64,000 nt of DNA from Acanthococcus lagerstroemiae (taxonomy: Eukaryota; Arthropoda; Insecta; Hemiptera; Eriococcidae), in the NCBI GenBank assembly GCA_031841125.1, contig CM063107.1, positions 67,591,814 through 67,655,813 on the forward strand, in the 5' to 3' direction. A model generated the notes under the pieces. It had not been told where the DNA came from. It saw nothing but the letters and a program-made list of their open reading frames with translations, and did not search any database. This document shows, one piece after another, positions 12,701 to 23,400 of this stretch. The first letter of the stretch is position 1. Every line of letters begins with the position of its first letter. Made by a program: the position numbers and the translations under genes.

Positions 12701-15700
12701 GTCAAAGCAAGCAAAATAATAATAATAACTTTTGATTGACTTATTGGATTTTTCTAACTAATGCTGACTCAACCTCAACTCAAAATTCCCAAGTATCAAA
12801 GTAAAAAAAAAAAAAAAAAAAAACTTTTGACTTGTTGGATTTTCTCAACCTAATTCCCAAGTGTCAAAGCAAGAAAAAAACAACAAAAAAAACCTTGTGA
12901 TTTGTTGACTCCGCCTGTTGACTGAAGTGGTAAATTTTCCCAAGTGCTGAGTGAAAAATTTCTACGGGTGGAGGGTGTAAGTTGCCCCCTACCCCCTATC
13001 CTATCGGTACGTCTCTGTTTATAGGTCAAATAAAAGTTAAGTATTTTGATTTTTCAGATTGTGTAGACACCCTGAATGTAATTTACCTTTTAGAAGGGCA
13101 AAAAAAAATTAAGGGCTTACTGTTGTTGTCTCAACCGTACCAACATCAGGAGAAAAGTGAAAATATTCTCATCGCAAATAAAATTAAAAAGAGGGAAAGA
13201 TAGAGAGGGGGGGGGGAGAAATGTCAACATTCTTGTTAAAAATTCCCCATTCATTTCGATGAAGCCAGCTTTTATGAATATGGGCTCGGATCCTACCTCT
13301 TGAGAAGCCTCAACGATGAGCGCCGCTAGATTTTTCTCAGATGGAACAGGATAATTCTCGAGAGGGGCAAAACCTTTAAGAGGAGAAAAATCATCAACTT
13401 TTAAGTTAATGAACATCCAGCGATTAGTAAAGTCTATGGTCTCAAGTTATCACACGGAAAAATTTGACGCGGCACCTCTTATTCATATGACTTTCAGGAG
13501 TTGATTTAGGGGAAAGATGATAAGGTCAACTACCCCTTCTCCTAATAAGCAACTAGCAGTATGAAGAAAAAATTACTGGACTGATCCACATTTTTTTGCG
13601 GACGTGTATAATTAAATACTGAATACTATGAAAATTTTTCAATTAATTTCCAAAATTCTAATAAGTACTTCTGATTTCAGTTTTGTGATTACAAGCAATG
13701 CGAGCATCGACGATATTCGTAAAAATATTTTGAAACCGCCGAGTAATGAAGTTATTTTAGATTGGTATCGATCCAAAGAATTACCAAAGAATGCTGGTCT
13801 CGAAAGTAACAACAAAGCGGCGGATTGGTTTCACGGTAGGCGCAAATTTGGAATTCTTGAATAATTTTCCAGTTAGTAGAACGATATAAGATTTGGCAAA
13901 GCTTCCTTCTCTTTGACTGAAGTTTTGTTGTTATGAGATCGACTGCACCAGAAATTCGAAAAATTGGTATTTTCAGTGTTCATTACACGGGGATTAAGAT
14001 GCATCAACTATTCCGACTGACGAAAAATTGGTCACAGAGCAGTACATAAAAATGGCACCCATGATACTTGGGTGAAGGAAGTGTCTTATTTCATCAAATG
14101 GGCAGCGACTACACAATTTTGTCAGAAATCTCACATGAGACAATTTAGCGTTTTGAGGAATTTCGTCTGTTGAGATAGACGTACAGGAGAATGTGTATAG
14201 ATTCCCACATTTTACTGAATCACCCCTGGTGTAGTTCAACTACCCCCTAGGTTGAAGGATGTCGAAAGGCGATGCCAGCTGGGAACGATGAATAAATACA
14301 CGTATTAAAATAATAAAATTCGTTATTTAGCTTTATGTAAATAGTCGCTTATATTGAATCTGCTCCACTTTGCAGGCCTAGTTTCTCGTAAAGAAGCTGA
14401 AGATTTGCTTGCGGATGAGAAAGAAGGAACGTTTTTGGTCAGAATCTCAGAACGCTTATGGAGCTACACGATCTCTTATAGGGCTACTCAAGAAGTCAAA
14501 CATTACCCAATCGATGCCTCCAGTGGACGTTATCAATCCCTTGGGGTCGACCAGATTAGTCATTCTAGCTTAGGTAAGCATGAAGAACTTGCAGCAGTAT
14601 AGTGTTGCTTACTCTTGTTACTAGTTAGTAAATGTAATAACTTGTCTTGTTAGTTATTCAGATGATTGATTCTAGTTTGGGCAGTTGTTGTCTAATCTTA
14701 GTCTGATCCAACAATTTTTAGAAGAGCACGAAGTAGGAGCAGTAGCACTGGTTATATCATTATTATTATAGGGTGTCTCGAGTACTCACCCTTCATCTGG
14801 GTACATAGGCAACTTATCCTGATAACATGTAGATGTTTGCCTGCTCTTAAATTTGAAGACGTAATGACACAGACATTTGAAGAAGTCATTTGGGGCAGCA
14901 CGGGGCAATTTCCTCACATAACCAAAATTGTTCTTATCTTGTTTTTCGTATTATAGTGTGCAGTGCTAGGTGACATTGTTGTCAAGTGACACAGAAATTA
15001 CAGGATTGGATCACTTGAATTACGTAATATTTCACCTCATAATGAATTAATTATCAAATTATTAATGAATTTGGAAATTATCTCACTAGATGAGACAAAT
15101 TTTGGACACCCGTCGGACATGCATTACCCCCTCTTATACATAATAGCCTCTGAATTATTTCTGAAACGGAAAATGAATAAATATTTATAAAATTACAATC
15201 CTAGAACCTTACACCTTTACTGTAATTTATAAAATAGACGGTTTCAGGGCAAAAGGGCACAAAGTTATATGCGAAACCAAAGGACTTGTGTCCTTTTGCC
15301 CTGACACCGTCCAGACAGGGACGTATACCGATAGGGGGCAGGGGGCAACTTACATCCCCCCGGTAGGAATTTTTCACTCAGCAGTTGTGAAAATTTACCA
15401 TTTGAGTCAGGCGAGTTGGGAAAATCTAACGAGTTAAGACTTTGATTGATACTTGGGAATTGAGTTGAGAAGTTGGGAAACCCAACAAGTCAAGAAGTTT
15501 TTTTTTCTTTTGCTTTGATACTTGGGAATTTTGAGTTGAGTCAGTTGGGACTTTCATAATTTTTACCCCCCTTTCCACCTCAGGAAGAATTCTTCGGTAC
15601 ATCTCTACATGTGCTCGTACTTCATCATTTTCAAAATAAAGTGTCCGAATATTACCGTATGATTTTACCACGAGTTCAAGAATTACTCCTATAACGCTAT

Positions 15701-16852
15701 TCGGTAACTACCCCGTTGGCTTTAGTACATTTTCTATCACAGCTCAGTATTGTTGCTCACTGTTAGGAAATGGAACAAGATGATAAGAAATCAGCTTTAT
15801 GCTATCAAAAATCTTCATTTTTTCAATTTTTCATAAAAATTATCCTCTAGTAGTTTCACACGATTTTTTCATAGTGAACCCTTAAAATATACTCCTTGAC
15901 CTATTTTAGTTTTCGAGCTTAAAAATCTTGATAAATGCAGGTGGAATTTACACTTAAAAAGAACTGTAGTGGGGGGGGGGGAGAAGTACATATAATTTTT
16001 TTTTCATTGCAATTTCTGTAGTATTAGTAGGAAATTTTTCGAAGAGTAAACTAGTGGCCAAAAGGGATAGACTTCTGGCCCTTCTGTGTTATAGGCCTGG
16101 TACTTCCTCCAAATTGAAATGTCAGACACGATAAGACTATGAAAATTATAACTTTTGATGTAAAGCGTTGCATTTATCTATTTTCAAACTTGAAAACTAA
16201 AACAGGTTGGAGTGAGCTTACGAAGTAATTTTGAAGGGTATGAATAAGGAGAGGATTGTTTACTTCGAAGAAAATCACTGGGTCTAGAGGACATTCTTTT
16301 AATGGGAAACTGAAAAAAATGAAAATTTTTGCAACTAGTTCTTAATCAAAATCTACTTTGTGAATACCAAGGTGATTCGATTGCGGCAAGTTCCATTTCA
16401 GTAGTTGCTGTAACGATCTCCTATAGTTACCGAGAGATTCACCAGGCTGTTTGCAATACTGAGAAAAAAAAATCCATTAATGATGTACATTCTTTATCTC
16501 TTTTAATACAAGAACTAGCAAACATACCTATCCTACATGTTGTCAGCATGAACTGCCTACCAACCCGGTTTCAAGAGTGGGTGAATCACGTACATTGAGA
16601 CACCCTGTATACCTGAGCAACGAAGCACTGCAACTTAGTCAGTCCTGTAGACCTGTAAACCATAGAGACTTTTACCCAAACAACGCTTTATTTATAAATA
16701 AAATAAGCGCAAATTATTGATCTGTTTTAGGAGAACTGATAGCATACCATAAGACGAATCCCTTGACAGGGAACGGAAACGAATTCCTCTTGCATCCGTG
16801 TTTAAAAGAAAGAAATTTATCAAAGTTGTTGGGTACAAATACTACGCTGTGA
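6711..16852 (+). CDS. SH2D4A: SH2 domain-containing protein 4-like, C-terminal four exons (partial gene)
   Basis: Exons 6711-6816, 13681-13835, 14376-14573 and 16731-16852 join in frame, each with AG before and GT after. The first exon encodes a basic, charged helix (..RMRTIARLAREEHRRS..). The next ends in the SH2 start 'AADWFHG'. The third holds the rest of the SH2 core: 'VSRKEAEDLLADEKEG' followed by 'TFLVRIS', the FLVR motif whose arginine contacts phosphotyrosine. The last exon gives 'GELIAYHKTNPL', the typical SH2 end, and a 20-residue tail to TGA. A helical linker leading into a C-terminal SH2 domain is the layout of SH2D4A/B adaptors, which bind phosphotyrosine proteins in the cytoplasm. 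The start is missing, so upstream exons must lie before 6711. The first intron shown (6817-13680) is full of transposons. SH2 assignment is firm; the SH2D4 subfamily is probable. Confidence 0.8.
6913..7077. mobile_element. Short MITE with CATAGGYGCAACC ends
   Basis: The left end CATAGGTGCAACCAGGG is matched by the inverted right end CCCCTTGGTTGCGCCTATG. The element is about 165 bp, non-coding, and lies in an intron of the SH2 gene. I cannot see a clear target-site duplication. Confidence 0.6.
7078..8045. other. Intronic DNA without recognised features
   Basis: The 119-codon open frame at 7448-7807 has no domain I recognise, and its region reads like old repeat DNA with G and C runs. I see nothing else. 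Confidence 0.4.
8046..10620 (+). pseudogene. RTE-like LINE, nearly full length but heavily mutated
   Basis: Broken frames follow the RTE order. The endonuclease start is 'KINFDIFGLSETR' (8122-8160), followed by 'TIIMGDLNAQLGKD' (near 8570) and the endonuclease end 'SSDHRAL' (near 8860). Reverse-transcriptase motifs are 'SDVNNYRPISLTSN' (near 9360), 'RGVKQGT' (near 9700) and the catalytic 'KFADDVALI' (near 9825). The C-terminal tail 'YAGHVAREGRERW' ends in 'SDRWRKVRKTYAI' (stop at 10588), followed by an AAATAAATAAATG tail. Many stops and frameshifts show it is dead. It lies in the SH2-gene intron in the sense orientation. A SINE-like fragment interrupts the endonuclease region at 8212-8345. 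Confidence 0.8.
8212..8345 (+). mobile_element. Diverged SINE-body fragment inside the RTE remnant
   Basis: Phrases such as 'gagagctaaggcagccct', 'gatgtccctgaggtaat' and 'ggttccagggctcggg' match the SINE body at 2089-2218 and 2330-2430. The segment splits the endonuclease reading of the LINE. It therefore inserted after the LINE, or was captured by this LINE family. Confidence 0.5.
10621..11455. other. Intronic DNA with one TE fragment
   Basis: At 10878-10955 the text 'cagggtagccactttctgg' followed by repeats of 'gggaaaagtcggggaa' resembles the end of a common hAT-like MITE type with CAGGGTGGCCAC termini. Only one end is visible. The rest is unassigned. Confidence 0.4.
11802..13017 (-). mobile_element. 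hAT-like MITE, family A, copy 2, expanded by tandem repeats
   Basis: The ends CAAGGACGTACT and CGGTACGTCTCTG are the same terminal repeats as in the copy at 303-648, here in the opposite orientation. The flanks tttataag (11794-11801) and tttatagg (13018-13025) match at 7 of 8 positions, an 8 bp target-site duplication. The element is about 1.2 kb because its interior repeat has multiplied, against ~350 bp for copy 1. Confidence 0.7.
11860..12915 (-). repeat. Tandem array inside the MITE, about 12 subunits of 75-97 bp
   Basis: The word 'ttggatttt' or a near match occurs at about 11930, 12004, 12090, 12167, 12265, 12340, 12435, 12510, 12585, 12661, 12743 and 12835. Subunits alternate between 'gacttgttggat' and 'gacttattggat'. 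The true period is therefore a two-part unit of roughly 150-180 bp with poly(A) stretches of variable length. Confidence 0.75.
15316..15606 (+). mobile_element. hAT-like MITE, family A, copy 3
   Basis: It starts CAGGGACGTATACCG, then 'atagggggcagggggcaa', and ends TCGGTACATCTCTA. The interior carries the same 'gttgggaaa' and 'gatacttgggaatt' phrases as the other two copies. It lies in the last SH2-gene intron. No clear target-site duplication. Confidence 0.6.
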
Positions 16853-17612
16853 ATGCTGGCCCAGAATGAGTTTTATTTTCAATGATACGTTGCTTTTATT
16901 CAATTTTGTATTTCTATTTAATTTGTGACTACAACTATCTTCGATAAAGTACGATAGGATGTAAAATCCAGCGTATACAATAATACTTCATTAGTCTCTT
17001 CGAAATTATTTGTACTTTTATATCATCTTTAATTAATTCGTAAGTTCACTCGATATGCATGTGAAATATTGTAGACTGAAAGTACATTATATTTTATTCA
17101 TTTGTCATTTTGTTTTCGATGCAGTTTATAGTCATTCCGTTCAGTTGTGGCCAAAAAAAAATCGTGCGGTCAAGTCAGAGTATAGTTTAGTATTTCTTTA
17201 TTGAGGAATTGATGAGACTGGGCGTTCCAAGGTTATCAACCTTCGCTAACCTTTTCATTTTTGAAATGGGATCAGATTACACGGAGCTACCAATCTATGT
17301 TTCAATTAACAGCTTACTGATAATCGTCATTTGGATTTAGAAGAGTTCAAAGTTTGAAAATATTGAAAAAATAAGTATTTCTAAAAATATGACCAACATT
17401 ATCTGTTTAAAAATTCTGGAATACGAGAACCGTCATTTCCAAAATTGACAAATTTCACGTTTTGTAAAAGTGCGTTTTAATTGATTCGTTTACAAAGAAA
17501 TGCTCCATTGGGCCACTATCTCCATTTCTGTCAAGAAAACGATAACATATATACAATTGAAAAAACGGTATTCTCGAAAACCGGAAACTGAAAAGATATT
17601 TACAGGATTTCT
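16853..17612. other. 3' flank of the SH2 gene
   Basis: This should contain the 3' untranslated region of the SH2 gene, but I see no clear AATAAA soon after the stop codon. No other gene. Confidence 0.4.
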
Positions 17613-18529
17613 GATTACTTGGAATCATGAAATGTGCCTCTTGTGCGAAAACGGGTTTTCGAGAAACGAGTGTAAAGATGGGATGGTGGTAGTGGTGCGC
17701 ACAGATGTACATAGCGTGTACATCTGTGCTGGTGCGTTTACGCATTGCTACGAAAACCGCGTTTTGAATTCTTGTTCTCTGCCATTCCCCTAGGCCCGTT
17801 TCACACAACGCCATGTAAGCGGATGTTTTTAAACTTTTGACGTAATTTTTAAATGCTATTTGTGGAAAACTAATGAAGATAGGAAGTTGCAATTTGTTTC
17901 ATTCGAAAGAGCGTGATTTTTTCTTTAAGAATTGAATGCGTCTATTGATAAAGGGCCTAAGTACAAAAATGATGTTTAGAGAAACAAGGGTTTGAAAGTT
18001 TGAGCTTATATCTAGTAATCTAATAATGATTATTTGAGTAATAATTAATATTATATTATGAATTTGGAAGTCCCATTATGCAATCCTAAAGTATGAAGAG
18101 TTGAAGTCAAATGTAGGTGGCGATATGGGCTGAGAAGTGTGACAGAAAGTTAGGCCCTTTTTCCTTGGATTACTTTTTCTACTTCTTTTTCAATAGAAAA
18201 CAAACACTGAAAAAAAATAAATACACGTACATGCTCTGAAGTCCATATATTTTATCATTGAAAAGAAGACAAAACCTGAACTATTATCACCAATATCACG
18301 GAGCTCACTTTATTATTTTTCAGAGCAGTTATATTTGATCCCCTGGTGCGGTCGTTTGGCGTTAGATAGCGCTGTAATGTGAGGAGTTCTATAGTGTTCT
18401 TGACCTGCCGAATCGAACTACATCATTTATTGAAGAAGACTTAGGTCCTTTTTCTATGGACGCATTCAATTGTCAAGAAAGTGAAAAATGACTTTTGATA
18501 CCAGAGGCACATTTCATGATTCCAGGTCA
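17613..18529 (+). mobile_element. TIR element, family C, copy 1, with nested insertion
   Basis: The left end 'ttggaatcatgaaatgtgcc' and the inverted right end 'ggcacatttcatgattccaa' (with minor changes) bound a sequence also present at 44599-44985. It contains an almost perfect hairpin around 17702-17732, cacagatgtaca-tagcg-tgtacatctgtg, which is also kept in the other copy. It is interrupted at 17935-18467. Confidence 0.65.
17935..18467. mobile_element. Nested TIR element with AATGCGTC ends
   Basis: The left end AATGCGTCTATTGATAAAGG is repeated, inverted, at the right end with four changes (about 27 bases continue to match). Flanking 'aattg' occurs at 17930-17934 and 18468-18472, while the uninterrupted copy at about 44921-44926 has one 'aattg'. 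This empty site shows the insertion directly. It has no coding capacity. Confidence 0.75.
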
Positions 18530-20410
18530 CATATGTTACCAGCTTTTGTGGCTTCAAGATAGTTCAGAATTGTTATACTTGTAGTGTGGGAAAATATTCA
18601 GAAATAAAAAAACTTGAGTCGCCAATCACGTATCACTACTCGGTTTTAGCCACTGAATTCAAATTCATTATCTAGATTTGGCAGTGACCCTCCGTTGCCC
18701 AGATATGTTCAAAAAATTTGAGTAAAATTGGGGGAAAATTGGGCCAAAAATGATTCTAGCTCAATTTTGAAGGTGATTTTGAATTTGCATCGAAAAATTG
18801 AGTATTCTCCACTCGGTCCCGGTGCCGATACTTTCCACAAACATTTTCTTTTAGAGAAAAAAAATTATTTTCCAAATTCGTCAAAAGTTTAAAAGAAGTA
18901 AAAGAACATATGGTCGGGAAATCTTTATTTCACACATTTTGGGACTTCCTAGAATTTTCATTTCTACATACAGCAGTGATTTCCACTCTGGGGGTAAGTT
19001 TCCAGCATTGCCAAAAAATTTTGGGGTGAATTGGTGGGCGGGTGGATGATTGAGCGAGTGGGTACTTTACAATGTCAATGAAAATTTACAAACAAACATA
19101 AAAGCTAAAATAATCAAATTCGTGGGGGGTGTGAATACAGGGCGAATAAGCCTCTCTGGAAGATTTTCGTCGGATAACGGAGAATTTTCAAAACAGGTGC
19201 CTTATTATTCGGAGGTACTGAAGAAATATTCAAACAATGTTGTCAAAGATCCAGGTGAGAAACAAAATTCTCCAACAGTTACGAAAAAAAAAAAAAAAAA
19301 AAAGTCTTAGGATGTGTGGACTTGCCGACTGAACATCTGACATTGTCAGTTTGCCCTCTCTAAAAGATAATTGAGTAATTGGAAGCGATCCACCCCTCCC
19401 CACTCTCATGACTACGGTCACAGTGCTTATTCATGGGCGTAAAGGTAGCTACACCTCATATGAACACAGTGCATCTCCTATGTACCTCTATGTCGCTTAC
19501 ATGACAGACAGGACTAAGCGACACTGAATCAATAGATAGAGTATGCTAAACGATGAAAAGTCAGCTGTCATTTAGCACATATTCTGTACTGGATATCCGT
19601 GGCGCTTAGTACTATCTCTCATGTAAGCGACTTCGACATATGCTGACAGGATTACTTCATTTTTAATAATACGATGACGACCACGCTAATTTTAAACATT
19701 CAAATGTTCGAGTGCTGCTTTAAAATTTATTTGTGACGTTTTTGTTCCTTGATTCTTTACACACACAGTGGGTATAGGCTACGTTATGTCAATCACTTAA
19801 GCATAATGAAAAGACTTCGCAAAGCGGAAAATGAACAACTACCTACATGAATTTGAGGAAATTTCAATACGTTATTAATATTATTTTTATTCATCGATTC
19901 TTTCCCATTCACATTTTATTTTAGTTATAATTATTATTCGAGCTTCATTTATCCACGATTAATTCTTGTACACCTACACAGCCTTTGTAACAACTGCACC
20001 TATCTGCACACTCTCAGCTGAAATATTTCGACTTTATCAGGAATTTCAGATTTATGAGTTAGCTATACTGGACAGAAAATAGCTACATTATTGCACCTAC
20101 TTCTGCAGCAACAAACACAACGGTTCACACTTCAAGATGTTATTTCAGAAGATTAACACAATGCAATATTATCTACATTAACAAACAGAAATGCTGCACA
20201 TTATTTCAGGTGACATCAGAATACTTAGAGCATAGTTAACTAATACACTAACACTGAAATACGTATTTTGTTATTGTCTTTTTTTTTCTTCTTTTCTTTC
20301 AATCCTATGATAAATTGTATTTATCCACACTCAGCATGCTGATAATAAATTCTATCGGCTTGTAACGATATCCCGATTCTTAAAAACTAATAAATAGTTC
20401 AGGTGAGTCC
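18530..20410. other. Intergenic DNA between the convergent SH2 and troponin C genes
   Basis: The right part (about 19886-20410) is probably the 3' untranslated region of troponin C. Possible minus-strand AATAAA signals lie at 19886-19891 and 19915-19920. A small foldback lies at 19489-19640. Nothing else is recognised. Confidence 0.45.
19489..19640. repeat. Small imperfect foldback
   Basis: 'tatgtcgcttacatgacag' followed by 'aggactaagcgacac' (19489-19527) is repeated in inverted form as 'ggcgcttagtact' and 'catgtaagcgac' (about 19599-19635). The two arms leave a loop of about 70 bases. It may be a decayed MITE. Confidence 0.5.
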
Positions 20411-23400
20411 TTATTCCCCGGTCATCATTTCCATGAATTCTAAAAAAGAAAAGAACGGAAAAATACTCGTTATCTTTAAAGAACATAATACATAAGTTTA
20501 CCATAATCAGGTTTTGTCAAGCATTTCAATCTACCTAGAAATTAGGTGGGAAAACTCGACTCTTTGGTATGCGGGGAGGTAGGGGAAAGAAACAGCAGTT
20601 CAACCCAAAAAAAAAAGATCGCAGAAGGAATATCTTCAATTTTTATCGCCAGGAGCAACCTCCTCCTTCTTGAACATACGTAATACCCTAAAACGGACTC
20701 GGCAGTAGCTCAGGGTGTGTCTCTGGTGCTATGAATATACACAAAAATATACGAAAAAACTGTACGGTCGATGAACCACAAAGTCCTCATTTCTTTAATT
20801 TTTCCAACTGAAGCGATTTCTTGCGAGGCTGTACTCGTACTCCTCTTAGTTGTCCCTCTGTCATGTAGATCTGTTTGGCTTATACATATACGTATTAGGT
20901 ACCATCAAAATCCACTGTCCCCGAGCCATCGGTGTCTATTTCAGCAATAATACCATCCAAATCATCAGATGTTAGTTTATCGTCCAACGCCGCCAATATT
21001 TCTCTCAAAGTGGCTGTAGTTATGTAACCATTTCCTGTAAACGAAACCAAACTTCAACTTTCTTAAAAGTTTAATAAGCATTAAAAATAAATTAAAAAAT
21101 TAAAAAAAAAAAAAAAAAACTACTTAAAAAAACTAATTTTGTCCTCGCCCTTAGAACACTTGCGCGTGTATCTCTGTGCATTATTCCAAGAATTTATGTA
21201 ATGAAGCGACCGAAAAATTGAAGAGAAAAATGACGAAACTGTTCTCGTAGCATTATATCAATAATATATTTGCATCGCCCTGTCATGGAGTGTCTCTCGA
21301 CGAAGGCGAAAAATAAATTCGGCGTGAGAGCCAACAAAATTCAAAAGTCATTCACGGACAATATAAGACGAGAAAGATTTCATTTGTTACGCTTCACTTG
21401 ACTTTTTAAGCATCCGCTCGTTCAATCGCATCTGAATTCACGCTTTTACTCACGTGATGATACAACTACATACATGACAACGTGACATTCGAGACTCGGT
21501 TTCTCTCGTGGGAGGAGGGGTTGGTCAGATTTTAGAGCATGTGTATATTCATTAAGACCTATTTCGATAAGTGGCCAATAAATAGAATTTTGAATGAAAT
21601 AAATAGATAAACCCCTTTTATGTTCACGAAAATTCTCATCCGTTATTGTGTATATAAGCTAGCTACAGGATGATTCATAACTATTTTGTTTTTGGTGGAC
21701 ACAAATCGTAGCATCCAGCTAAGACGTCAGAAGTGTTTTTAAGGGGATATACAAATTTGAAATTCAAATGGACGCACAAAAATAATACTGAAAAAAAAAG
21801 AGAAAGGAAAAAATGAAAACGTTTTCTTGTTTAGGTAACAAGCAAAAAATTTTGTAAATCTTCAAAAATTTCGTAAATTTTGTCTTGAAATTTCTCAAGA
21901 CACAATTTTATCAACTTTCTGAATATTATTTCAATTTTTTGTTGGCGAAGGGAGGAGAGGAAAGACAAATGATACTCTGTGCCATCACAGGCGCGAATTC
22001 AGACGACCATTCTCGAGGGGGGGGGGGAAATGGCAGAAGGAAAAGTGCGCGGAAATTTCTTGCTGCCCCTTCCCCCACAGATTTTTCCTTTTTTTCGTTT
22101 GGGGGCCTCCCCATTTCCTCCCATGGATCCGCGCCCGCCCTTGTTATTTGGAAGGAGAGACCATGTAACCATGTAGCACCCCGTTCCAACGCCACTGGCT
22201 TATCAAGTTCATTGCTATACTCGAACAATTTATTATTCTCATATGACAGACAATCGTATTTAAGCGCCATTGTAATCAAGCGGGGCAGGCTATGCTGAGC
22301 GACAAGCATAAGCACAACTCAGATCAATATCGATTATTCTTCAATTGAACTAATATGTATGATTTTGATATTCTAAGGTATCGATAATTAAATTAATTTG
22401 AGCCAAATATTAGTTTAATCGGAGAATAATCAGATTAATTCAAAATTTATTGTTGCTTAGCACACCCTGTCATTTGGTTTCAATAGCGCTCATGATATAA
22501 TTTTTTTGTCGTATAAAAACAGAATATTTGTGTGGTATATTGAAGTCTGAATCGGGCGAGTAATTAGACTGTAAGCAGATTGTTTTCTGCAAATTGTTGT
22601 AGATACATAATTCAATACTACGATCCGTGAATACGAGGAGTATTACCCTCTTTATCATAAAGTCTAAAAGCCTCTCTTAGTTCTTCCTCCATGGCATCAG
22701 AATCATCTTCTTCCAGAAAATGACTAGCTATTTGACAGAAGCCATCAAAGTTCACTTTCCCCACATCTGTAAACAAGAATATTTGACACGTTTGCGATAT
22801 TATGTCAATATCAGTAATATGTGTTGTAGCTAAATGGGAAACCGGGGCCACGGAACACAAGGTACCTTTTAATTTTCAAAGTTTACATCTGAAGGTGTAC
22901 GATATGAACATAGACGATTTATAATTAAAAACCGCGAACAAAGGTTATTTGGCAGTAGTGCTCAAGGTCTGGCTGACTACAGAGCCTTATGTAAAAGTGA
23001 CGTGTTCAAAAAATTATAATAAATTATCCAATGCACACAACACTTTGAAATAACCAGATATACACACATACAGTCTTCATCTACATAAAAAAACTTCGAC
23101 CACTGATGCGATACTCGGAAAAGTAGTTTCCAGGGCCGGGGGTGCAGGGTCTTAGGGCCACTTTGGCACGCGTGCATCACCGTACATCCCACCACACCAT
23201 ATCTACATGCAAAAAGAGAAAAATAATCTGGTGTACTATCTAACTTATTGCTGTCCCCCCTCTCTCCCAAGCTTAAATGGAAATTAACAGGGGAAATTTT
23301 AAGACTAAAAATATTATAGCAAATTGGTCCGGATAAGATTTTGAATTATAGAGATGAATGTTTTCAAAAAGTAACCTCAAAATTTCAAAGACGTATACAA

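Larger units (their letters stand above)
11456..13074. mobile_element. TIR element with CAGGGTGTCTACA ends, invaded by a family A MITE
   Basis: The left end CAGGGTGTCTACAGGG (11456) is mirrored by GTGTAGACACCCTG ending at 13074. Between the ends, outside the nested MITE, the word 'gtcaagta' or 'aagtcaa' recurs many times (11470-11580 and 13024-13045). I cannot confirm the target-site duplication. The nested insertion occupies 11802-13017. Confidence 0.6.

Noticed and set aside
11860..12915. CRISPR-like array
   Set aside because: Units are tandem, diverged, with poly(A) in place of unique spacers, inside a MITE of a eukaryotic genome.
14768..16615. A TIR element with gggtgtct ends spanning SH2 exon 16731's upstream intron
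   Set aside because: The matches 'gggtgtctcgag' and 'gagacaccctg' are too short and the interior shows no family resemblance; chance or unrelated fragments.
21885..22315. Overlapping 129-137-residue ORFs on both strands
   Set aside because: They arise from a GC-richer MITE-like patch with a poly(G) run inside a troponin intron; neither strand shows protein-like composition throughout.
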